Of a stretch of 40,018 nucleotides of DNA, positions 34,232 to 40,018 are shown in pieces. Under the pieces are notes generated by a model. It was given only the letters and a program-made list of their open reading frames with translations. It ran no database searches and was not told where the DNA came from. The stretch comes from Anoxybacillus sp. J5B_2022. Its GTDB lineage: Bacteria > Bacillota > Bacilli > Bacillales > Anoxybacillaceae. The stretch spans positions 1 to 40,018 of the forward strand of contig NZ_JAPSMC010000025.1 of the NCBI RefSeq assembly GCF_026847645.1, in the 5' to 3' direction. Position 1 is the stretch's first letter, and each line of letters opens with the position of its first letter. The position numbers were made by a program, and so were the translations under genes.

Positions 34232-34242
34232 GGGATTGCCTC
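34232..34242. repeat. Target site duplication, left copy
   Basis: GGGATTGCCTC, repeated exactly at 35848-35858 on the other side of the IS231-like element. 10-12 bp duplications are usual for IS231-type elements. Confidence 0.9.
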
Positions 34243-34326
34243 CATAGCCATCAAGTTAAGAAAACAGGAATAAATATATGCCTCATTGGACCATCCTTTT
34301 GAAGACCTCATAATGTCTTAGAAAGG

Positions 34327-35697
34327 GTGGTTTTTTTGAAGACGTCCTTATCTCTCCAAGAAGAATGGCATTGTTTTTTAGACGGATTAAGAAGCGTGTT
34401 ATCGTGCGAAGAACTTGAACATATGGCCCGAGATCATCAATTTATTCAACGAAAGGGGAAGTTACGCGCCCATGATTTCGTGGCACTTTGCACATTTCTC
34501 CAGGAAGGAGGCGGTCAAAAATCATTGGTGCAGCTTTGCAGTGCTCTAGCTCTCAAGCAAAACACCTCTCTGAGTGCGGAAGGGCTCAATCAACGGTTTC
34601 ATGAAAAAGCGGTGAGTTTCCTCAAAGCGGTGTTTGAAAAACTGCTCATTCATCAGACTCAGGAGGCCCGTCGCTTATGTCCAAGACATTCGCTGTTTCT
34701 CCGGATTCGCATTCTCGATTCCACGTCGTTTCAACTGCCTCCTGAAATCCAGGGGATTTACGAGGGATGTACGGGGCCTGGGGTGAAAATTCAGCTAGAA
34801 TATGAATGGCTAGAAGGGAAGGTTCTCCATGTGGACGTCGAAGATGCCCGTCATCACGACGCCGCCTACGGAGCGTCCCTTCTATCGACCATCCAAGAGG
34901 GAGACCTTTGTTTGAAAGACTTAGGCTATTTTTCGCTTGAGGGATTGCAAGCCATTCATGACGCCGGGGCCTTTTATATTTCACGGCTCAAACACAATGT
35001 AGGGATTTACCAAAAAGAAGGGGACCGATTTCGAAAATGGGAACCAGAGGATTTCCTTGCGGTGCTGCAACCGGGAGAAACCATGGAACTGGAACATGCG
35101 TATGTCAGTGGAAAGAAAGTTCATCAACCGCGGCTCATTGTGTATCGGCTGACAGAAGAACAGGAGCGACAGAAGGAAGGACAATGGAAACAGAAGGCGA
35201 AACAAAAAGGGGCCGCGTACGTGACGCGACGCCCCCACCCAATATATGTATATATCACCAATATTCCAGCGATTTATACCTCTTTGCACGAAATTCATAC
35301 GCTGTATTCTCTTCGCTGGCAGATTGAGGTGGTATTTAAGACATGGAAATCCCTGTTTCACATTCATCGATTCAAACCGATGAAAGGGGCTCGCTTTCAG
35401 TGCCACCTGTATGGAACATTGATTGCCTTATTGATCAGCTCCACTGTCATGTTTAAAATGCGGGAATGGCTCTATCGAAAACAGAAAAAGGAATTGAGCG
35501 AATATAAGGCGATGAGTATGATCAAGGAGTTCGGTATGGATTTATTTCAAGCCTTATGGTGTTCGGAGGCGTTAGCTGTCCAACTTCTTTTAAAACTGTG
35601 TGACATCATCGCTCAACACGGAAAAAAATCAAGGCGTTATACAAAAAAGAGCGCTTTAGACATTATCGAGAGTTTGGTCATCATGCCGGTGTCGTAA
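34327..35697 (+). CDS. IS4/IS231-family transposase
   Basis: 456 aa, intact. The DDE residues can be read: Asp131 in RILDSTSFQLP, Asp198 in CLKDLGYFS and Glu334 in YSLRWQIEVVFKTWK. The last is the family Y-x2-R-x3-E-x6-K motif (Tyr327, Arg330, Glu334, Lys341). A GTG at 34327 or TTG at 34336 follows GAAAGG. Length agrees with IS231 transposases (about 450-480 aa). It catalyses cut-and-paste transposition with the terminal repeats around it. It is transcribed opposite to the lantibiotic genes. Confidence 0.93.
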   Translation: MVFLKTSLSLQEEWHCFLDGLRSVLSCEELEHMARDHQFIQRKGKLRAHDFVALCTFLQEGGGQKSLVQLCSALALKQNTSLSAEGLNQRFHEKAVSFLKAVFEKLLIHQTQEARRLCPRHSLFLRIRILDSTSFQLPPEIQGIYEGCTGPGVKIQLEYEWLEGKVLHVDVEDARHHDAAYGASLLSTIQEGDLCLKDLGYFSLEGLQAIHDAGAFYISRLKHNVGIYQKEGDRFRKWEPEDFLAVLQPGETMELEHAYVSGKKVHQPRLIVYRLTEEQERQKEGQWKQKAKQKGAAYVTRRPHPIYVYITNIPAIYTSLHEIHTLYSLRWQIEVVFKTWKSLFHIHRFKPMKGARFQCHLYGTLIALLISSTVMFKMREWLYRKQKKELSEYKAMSMIKEFGMDLFQALWCSEALAVQLLLKLCDIIAQHGKKSRRYTKKSALDIIESLVIMPVS

Positions 35698-35800
35698 GAA
35701 ATTCCCGCCTCATACCATGAAAAAAACCTTCTATCGGGAAGGTGTATTTGGCATGCCTATCTTTATATATTCTCACGGTCACAGCCTCCAAAGATGAAGA

Positions 35801-35835
35801 GTGAAGCCTTGGAGCTACTCGCTCCAAGGCTTCAC
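35801..35835. terminator. Strong hairpin at the right end of the IS231-like element
   Basis: GTGAAGCCTTGGAGC and GCTCCAAGGCTTCAC form a perfect 15-bp stem with a TACTC loop. It overlaps the right terminal repeat. It may stop outside transcription from entering the element. Confidence 0.7.
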
Positions 35836-35847
35836 TTGATGGCTATG

Positions 35848-35858
35848 GGGATTGCCTC
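35848..35858. repeat. Target site duplication, right copy
   Basis: GGGATTGCCTC, identical to 34232-34242. Removing the IS restores a continuous sequence between the lanA1 upstream region and the following ABC operon. Confidence 0.9.
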
Positions 35859-36110
35859 AAAGAGTTGTTGACCCAAGCAAAACACACAACATCTTGGCAT
35901 TTCCATGGCGGCTCTCCTGTTCAAGAGTAGGATGGGGGAGTGGCGCAACGAAGAAGAGCTGCTGCACTGAAGCTCCCAGCATCCTCCTCAGATGCAGGAA
36001 GCTATTGGTTCACTTTTGATTGTCCCATGAACACGGAAGCGGCACCTTCGCACAGTTGGTTGTTCAAGATGGCCACCCCCTCGCGAATTTCGACATTACA
36101 CACATGACAG
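35859..36110. other. Gap between the IS231-like element and the ABC ATPase gene, nothing recognised
   Basis: About 250 bases without a supported ORF, repeat or clear terminator. In the pre-insertion state it linked the end of the ABC operon with the lanA1 upstream region. Confidence 0.4.
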
Positions 36111-36764
36111 TCATTCTGCCGTAATATGGGTCATACCCGTAATCACCCCTTCATTCATCGAATATACTTCATGGCATAATGACTGAATGTCCACCTTGTT
36201 GTGAGACGTCAACAAAATGGTGCAGCCTCTTTTGTTTTCCTCCCGAATAATTTGGTACACTTGGTCCACCGATTTTTCATCCAAAGCATTCATCGGTTCA
36301 TCGAGCAACATCAGCTGTGGTTTCTCCATGATGCATTGTGCGATGGCCAGTCTTTGTCTCATTCCAAGAGAGTACGCTTTCACCGGCCTTTTATCATGCG
36401 GATTCAACCCCACTCGCTCGATCGCCTCTTTTACCTCACGTTCGCCGATTTTGTTCTGAATCATGGCTAAAAAATGCAAATTATCGAATCCTGAGTATTG
36501 TTCAAGGAAACCTGGTTTTTCCAACAAAACAGAAATATCGCTCGGAAATGATACATCTTGGTGCAACGTCTGGCCAAATACCGCCACCGTGCCGCTGGAC
36601 GGCTTCACAAGTCCGCTGATGACTCGGAATAACATCGTTTTTCCCGACCCGTTCGGCCCGACAAATCCATAAATCTTTCCTCTTTCCAACTCTAAGTTGA
36701 TATTGCGCAAAACTTCCCTTGCTTTTATCGTTTTGGAAACATTGGATAAGACGATCGCCTTCAT
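36111..36764 (-). CDS. ABC transporter ATPase (YybJ-like, with LanF-type E-loop)
   Basis: 217 aa. Walker A is GPNGSGKT (36-43), the signature YSLGMRQRLAIAQ and Walker B LMLLDEPMNALD, with the switch His in LTSHNK. At the Q-loop position the sequence is VLLEKPGFLEQ, so Glu82 replaces glutamine, as in LanF proteins. Length and gene order match YybJ (about 218 aa) of the B. subtilis yybNMLKJ locus, recalled from memory. It lies 14 bases after the last permease gene and is the end of a five-gene operon. The E-loop and the place between two lanA copies suggest a bacteriocin self-protection role, which is inference. Confidence 0.8.
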   Translation of the reverse strand: MKAIVLSNVSKTIKAREVLRNINLELERGKIYGFVGPNGSGKTMLFRVISGLVKPSSGTVAVFGQTLHQDVSFPSDISVLLEKPGFLEQYSGFDNLHFLAMIQNKIGEREVKEAIERVGLNPHDKRPVKAYSLGMRQRLAIAQCIMEKPQLMLLDEPMNALDEKSVDQVYQIIREENKRGCTILLTSHNKVDIQSLCHEVYSMNEGVITGMTHITAE

Positions 36765-36777
36765 AATTGAAAACCTC

Positions 36778-37479
36778 CTACATATAATCCTCGTTCTTCA
36801 CTCTCTTGATCGTCCAATACCCGAACGCAACGATCGACAAGAGCTCCACCATCAACGCCGACCAGAACATCGAGCTGCTCCGCACGAGATCCGCCATGCT
36901 GTAGTACAAAGGAATAAAAGGCGTTGGCATCTTGACACCCACAAAAAACAAAGCGAGAATGACAACATTCGCCAAGTGATGGGTTGCATACACGTTCAAC
37001 AACATCCACACGCTGGCGTGCCAATACAAATTCACGGCGATGCCCACGAACATGAGCACGAGCGAACGGTCAAACGAAAACGCCATATGCGACACAAAGA
37101 GACCGAAGCCGCCAGCGATCAAAAACACCGACAAGACATACACCAATGTAAATAGAACACCTGCCAGCAGCCTAGCCATCGTGTACGACGTCGTATCCCT
37201 CAACAAAATGAACAGTTTATGTTCAAAATATTTATCCCGCTTTTTCCAAACGATTTGGAGCAACACCACATAGCCGAAGCAAATCATCAGCCAATACATC
37301 CAATTCGAGATCGTCACCGCTCCGAATAAGCGGGAGAACAACTCCGATAGGCATTGGGAAGAAAACGCCTCTGACCAGCTGGACATCAAAGTGCCCAACA
37401 GTGGGAACAGGAGGCAGGTGATGACAATTCTTTTGACATCCATTTTGATCAGGGTAAACTCCAAATGCATCGGTTTCAT
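36778..37479 (-). CDS. ABC transporter membrane protein (YybK/YybL-like)
   Basis: A 233-aa hydrophobic protein with about six membrane segments, no recognisable motif. It starts MKPMHLEFTLIKMDVKRIVI, a short cytoplasmic lead before the first helix, as is typical for ABC-2 type permeases of bacteriocin exporters. Its start overlaps the stop of the preceding permease by four bases (ATGA type). It is the third of three different permease subunits encoded in a row, which is unusual since most such exporters use one or two. The substrate is unknown. Confidence 0.72.
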   Translation of the reverse strand: MKPMHLEFTLIKMDVKRIVITCLLFPLLGTLMSSWSEAFSSQCLSELFSRLFGAVTISNWMYWLMICFGYVVLLQIVWKKRDKYFEHKLFILLRDTTSYTMARLLAGVLFTLVYVLSVFLIAGGFGLFVSHMAFSFDRSLVLMFVGIAVNLYWHASVWMLLNVYATHHLANVVILALFFVGVKMPTPFIPLYYSMADLVRSSSMFWSALMVELLSIVAFGYWTIKRVKNEDYM

Positions 37480-38216
37480 AAAAGATCATCCTGAACATAG
37501 TAGTTTTTTTGGCTTGACGAAAGGCAAATGGTATAGACCAGCACCAGCATCATCGCAATGAGAACTAAGATTGTCCAAACGGGAGCCGTCTGTTCACTTA
37601 TGTAAAACAAATAAGGGAGCATGTGCACAGTGAACATATCCAATACAGCCAGTATGATGACGGCAGCGAAGGCGAAAAAGCGGTTCCCCCCAAAATCAAT
37701 GAATGCGACAAACAACAATCCGTATATCGCGGTGACGAAAAAGTACATGACAAGAAAATAGAGAAACGAGCTTTTATCCCCACTATGCGGCACGTACAAA
37801 AAAGCCGCATGGGCGTTTGGCATATTAGGATAGATGACGTATTTCACAAACATTGTACATAATCCGCCTACTGCGGCAACCCAAAGAGACACGCCCCCCG
37901 CCAGAACGACGACCAGCAACGCTTTATGAAGACCGATTTGCCTCCGCGTGCGGTATCTTCTTAGCACCACCCACGCATTGGTTTGAAGCGCGGAACCTAA
38001 AAGAAACAAAAAAGCAGGGAGATGAAAAAATTCATACCGATAAAGCAAGATAAAATCTTTGAGGCTGTGCCACTTCCCCACCACCACCATTCCTAGCGGC
38101 AAGATGCCCACCACCATCAACAAAGCCATGACGCCCAAAATCATTTTGATGACGGTTCGATGCAACAGCAAATCTTGCCAAACAAAAAAAACGTTCTGTC
38201 TAGAGAACATCTTCAC
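37476..38216 (-). CDS. ABC transporter membrane protein (YybL/YybM-like)
   Basis: 246 aa with six predicted membrane segments. The N-terminal MKMFSRQNVFFVWQDLLLHR leads into the first helix. The loop LRRYRTRRQIGLHKA after helix 2 is positively charged and may face the ATPase. It overlaps the upstream permease by 17 bases and the downstream one by four, showing tight coupling. No enzymatic motif is seen. It is assigned only by context to a multi-subunit ABC exporter. Confidence 0.72.
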   Translation of the reverse strand: MKMFSRQNVFFVWQDLLLHRTVIKMILGVMALLMVVGILPLGMVVVGKWHSLKDFILLYRYEFFHLPAFLFLLGSALQTNAWVVLRRYRTRRQIGLHKALLVVVLAGGVSLWVAAVGGLCTMFVKYVIYPNMPNAHAAFLYVPHSGDKSSFLYFLVMYFFVTAIYGLLFVAFIDFGGNRFFAFAAVIILAVLDMFTVHMLPYLFYISEQTAPVWTILVLIAMMLVLVYTICLSSSQKNYYVQDDLL

Positions 38217-39081
38217 TTTTCTTCACTCCATATGAAAATACCGCTACCGCAATCAACAATTGGAGGACAAACACGATGACGATTTTCCAATAGGACAATC
38301 CTTCCACTGGTTGTGAAGGGATTAAGAAATTAAACGGATCCCAAGCCAATTGGTTGGTGATAGTCAGCGCCGCCCAACAAACCATATAAATGATTTGTGG
38401 CATCAAAGTAATCAAATACCGATTTTTCAACAACAAGGAAAATCCTAACCCAAGGCAGACGTAGCCGCTGGCAAACAATCCGCCAATGATATAATACGCG
38501 AGAACATACCAATAAGGGGAGATCTCCAATAAAGGAGAAAAAAGGCTTTTCTTTTCCCCTTCAAACGAATTGTCCGGCAACGGCAACGTGCCATTGACCA
38601 ATTGCCGATATGCCTGGGAAAAGCTCGAATAATCCCAATGGTTGGTCAAAAGGTTGACGAGCACGACGCCAAAAAGAAGAGGAAGGAGAAACAAGAAAAA
38701 CGCGCTGATATAAGAAAACAAAAATTTCCCCCAGTAATAAGCGCTTCTTCCCATCCGTGTCAATTGATAATGAACATTTCCGCTCTTTCGCTCACGATCA
38801 ATCGAATCCACCAATGGAATCGACAACAATAATGGAAAAAGGAAGTAATATAGAGATGAAAATACGTTAAAGCGGAAGCCTCCTAGACCAACCCATTCAA
38901 GGTGAGGCGATGCCAAGGCGAAAACATTTGGATTGTCGTGGTAAATTCGTTCAAGCAACTGCACATTTTCACGATAATCTTTCACCCCCAACACGACGGC
39001 GCCGATGACAAGCAGCAACAGGCAGGCTGCGCTGATGTAAAAGTTCCTATTTTTCAAAAGTTTGATCAATTCTATATACAT
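38200..39081 (-). CDS. ABC transporter membrane protein (YybM-like)
   Basis: 293 aa, the first and longest of the three permeases. MYIELIKLLKNRNFYISAAC precedes the first helix. A long extracytoplasmic loop (about 38-75) is followed by SIDRERKSGNVHYQLTRMGR, the typical cytoplasmic coupling segment of ABC-2 permeases. Six or more membrane segments are present. The ATG follows TAGGAGATGATAGT. It is separated from the small exported protein gene by 117 bases containing a strong hairpin, so its expression may be lower than that gene. Confidence 0.72.
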   Translation of the reverse strand: MYIELIKLLKNRNFYISAACLLLLVIGAVVLGVKDYRENVQLLERIYHDNPNVFALASPHLEWVGLGGFRFNVFSSLYYFLFPLLLSIPLVDSIDRERKSGNVHYQLTRMGRSAYYWGKFLFSYISAFFLFLLPLLFGVVLVNLLTNHWDYSSFSQAYRQLVNGTLPLPDNSFEGEKKSLFSPLLEISPYWYVLAYYIIGGLFASGYVCLGLGFSLLLKNRYLITLMPQIIYMVCWAALTITNQLAWDPFNFLIPSQPVEGLSYWKIVIVFVLQLLIAVAVFSYGVKKSEDVL

Positions 39082-39111
39082 ACTATCATCTCCTAATTCT
39101 TCTGTTAAGGA

Positions 39112-39141
39112 CGGTCTTCTTTGTGATATTGAAGAAGACCG
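39112..39141 (-). terminator. Hairpin between the small exported protein gene and the ABC genes
   Basis: CGGTCTTCTT (39112-39121) and AAGAAGACCG (39132-39141) are a perfect 10-bp stem with a 10-base loop. There is no clear T run. A second smaller stem (CAAGAAA / TTTCTTG) lies next to it, near 39150-39168. It may be a partial terminator or RNA stabiliser that sets expression ratios. Confidence 0.55.
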
Positions 39142-39198
39142 CCCCGACCAAGAAAACCTCTTTCTTGTCCAAGTTGACTGAACATACCTATAAATCGA

Positions 39199-39588
39199 TC
39201 AATTGTCGGGATAAAATTTGCCTGCGATGTCAACTGTAACGTAAGTGAAGGATGCATTTTCCGCCATTAATGAAACTTTTTTGCCAACAGCACTTTGGTC
39301 GACAGTGAAATAACGCGTGTCATTATCGGTTACATTCAGCGCGGTTGGCGACACTTTCGTGGAACCTTGCTGAATCCACATGTTTGCTTTATAATCGGCG
39401 CCCACAACCGAATTTTCCACTTTACTTTTACTGTTTGTCGCTTTATTGGCGCTTGCTAATTCCGTATCGCCTTGAAAACGAGGGAGAACCCCAGCATACG
39501 TAACATAAGATGCGGCGCTGACTCCCCCTACCACAATGAATGAGATAAAAGCAAGCAAAGTAGTAACCATTTTAAGTTTTTCCTTCAT
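39199..39588 (-). CDS. Small exported protein of unknown function (YybN/DUF2712-like)
   Basis: 129 aa. A signal peptide is clear: MKEKLKMVTTLLAFISFIVV, then GGVSAAS with a probable cleavage after VSA. The mature part (about 104 aa) has no Cys, is rich in Ser/Thr/Asn/Lys, and includes NSKSKVENSVVGADYKANMW, followed by a beta-rich end (FTYVTVDIAGKFYPDN). This resembles, from memory, small exported proteins such as YybN (DUF2712) that sit first in yybNMLKJ-type operons. Whether it is a bacteriocin-like protein, a sensor or a transporter accessory is unknown. It lies between lanA2 (upstream) and the ABC genes. Confidence 0.7.
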   Translation of the reverse strand: MKEKLKMVTTLLAFISFIVVGGVSAASYVTYAGVLPRFQGDTELASANKATNSKSKVENSVVGADYKANMWIQQGSTKVSPTALNVTDNDTRYFTVDQSAVGKKVSLMAENASFTYVTVDIAGKFYPDN

Positions 39589-39645
39589 GATTCGATCCCC
39601 TCTCCCCTAATAAATTTTGAAAACGCAGGATCGTCCTCCTTTTCT

Positions 39646-39669
39646 CCCTTGACGAGTGTCGATCAAGGG
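39646..39669 (-). terminator. Hairpin downstream of lanA2
   Basis: The same CCCTTGA / TCAAGGG stem as after lanA1, 108 bases after the lanA2 stop. It separates lanA2 from the small exported protein gene, which starts at 39588. Confidence 0.5.
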
Positions 39670-39776
39670 TGGATCCAAGCACTAAATCCCTTTTATTTTC
39701 CTTGGAAAGCTGTCTTGTGATCAATCATCCTAGAATTTTCCAACTATTCCATATTCCAATTAATAATTATAAGTTA

Positions 39777-39947
39777 TTAGCATCGAATGCAAGAGTTACA
39801 AGATACACAAGAATTTTGCGTTAAGCACATCAAGATTCCTGTGATGCAACCCGGGGTACAAAGAGATTTACTTGTAATATTAGGTTGTACAATGTTGTCC
39901 TGTTTTTTGACAACAATGTCCAAATCGAAATCATCCAACTTTGCCAT
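39777..39947 (-). CDS. lanA: Lantibiotic precursor LanA, copy 2 (identical to copy 1)
   Basis: A 56-aa precursor identical base for base in coding sequence to 33843-34013, with the same AAAGGAGGG ribosome site. Leader with FDLD box, then a 33-residue core with seven Cys; see copy 1 for details. The genes that follow on the same strand are the small exported protein and the ABC operon, not lanB. The promoter-proximal dyad is retained (40002-40017), so the copy is likely expressed and controlled like copy 1. Identity in the coding part against small differences downstream suggests gene conversion or selection after duplication. Confidence 0.94.
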   Translation of the reverse strand: MAKLDDFDLDIVVKKQDNIVQPNITSKSLCTPGCITGILMCLTQNSCVSCNSCIRC

Positions 39948-40017
39948 TCTTCATTCCCTCCTTTCCATATGTTGATATCTATCATTAACTACTTGATGAA
40001 AGATGTATAAAGACATC
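39948..40017 (-). promoter_or_regulatory. lanA2 promoter region with dyad
   Basis: The GATGT-N6-ACATC dyad (40002-40017) with the embedded TTATACAT is the same as before lanA1. One substitution (TATCT for TATTT) lies between it and the ribosome site. Sequence further upstream lies outside the window. Confidence 0.4.
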
Positions 40018-40018
40018 A

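Larger units (their letters stand above)
34243..35847 (+). mobile_element. IS231-like element of the IS4 family (1605 bp)
   Basis: Terminal inverted repeats CATAGCCATCAAGTTAAG (34243-34260) and, at the right end, the complement of CATAGCCATCAAGTGAAG (35830-35847) differ at one position. They are flanked by an 11-bp direct repeat. The element holds one intact transposase gene and a strong hairpin near its right end. Everything is intact, so the insertion is probably recent and the element may be active. It lies upstream of lanA1. Confidence 0.93.
39635..40018 (-). repeat. Direct repeat carrying lanA, copy 2 (cut by the window end)
   Basis: Matches 33694-34084 in the same orientation across the whole visible length, with the lanA coding part identical. 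The true end lies beyond 40018. The two repeats are about 5.9 kb apart. Confidence 0.93.

Noticed and set aside
36697-37155. 152-codon plus-strand frame over the ABC permease genes
   Set aside because: Antisense to two well-coupled membrane protein genes; composition rich in His/Arg/Glu typical of a reverse shadow.
39787-39975. 62-codon plus-strand open frame over lanA2
   Set aside because: Antisense shadow of the second lanA copy.

Overview
The window looks like the chromosome of a thermophilic or thermotolerant Bacillaceae, of the Anoxybacillus/Geobacillus type. The reasons are strong AGGAGG ribosome sites with ATG, GTG and TTG starts, a spermidine/putrescine operon and a PspA/LiaH-type envelope stress gene of Bacillus type, and a lantibiotic precursor that closely matches geobacillin I as I remember it. 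No tRNA, rRNA or CRISPR was seen. Species assignment is inference.

Left part (1-9.4 kb) is mostly core-type DNA: an OmpR-type response regulator and histidine kinase (+), a two-gene membrane protein/PspA operon (+), the potABCD polyamine importer (-), and an aldehyde dehydrogenase (-). Diverged copies of a roughly 110-125 bp repeat lie at 2.26-2.37 kb and, inverted, at 7.72-7.85 kb. A transposase stub lies at 7.94 kb.

Defence part (9.4-19.4 kb): a complete four-gene Wadjet-type operon (jetA-jetB-jetC-jetD, - strand), which I assign to type II from family recollection. A coupled HTH/PIN-domain toxin-antitoxin-like pair follows downstream. A small coiled-coil protein with exact heptad repeats lies divergently upstream. 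Then comes a 5'-truncated gatB fragment whose break coincides with a perfect 14-bp palindrome.

Lantibiotic island (20-40 kb): lanF-lanE-lanG-lanI (immunity, +) converges on a - strand block of lanB, lanT, lanC, lanR and lanK. The precursor gene is too short to appear as an obvious ORF and lies antisense to a decoy ORF. It is present twice with identical coding sequence (33843-34013 and 39777-39947), inside direct repeats of about 385 bp. The core carries seven Cys, which fits a nisin-like peptide with up to seven thioether rings. Between the two lanA copies are an intact IS231/IS4-type element with an 11-bp target duplication and a five-gene operon (small exported protein, three ABC permeases, one ATPase) resembling the Bacillus subtilis yybNMLKJ locus. 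A frameshifted IS630-type transposase separates lanA1 from lanB.

Working model: the peptide is made by LanA, dehydrated by LanB, cyclised by LanC and exported by LanT, which has no protease domain. LanRK senses the product. LanFEG, LanI and perhaps the extra ABC transporter protect the producer. No LanP protease is in the window, so leader removal would rely on a host protease or a gene elsewhere.
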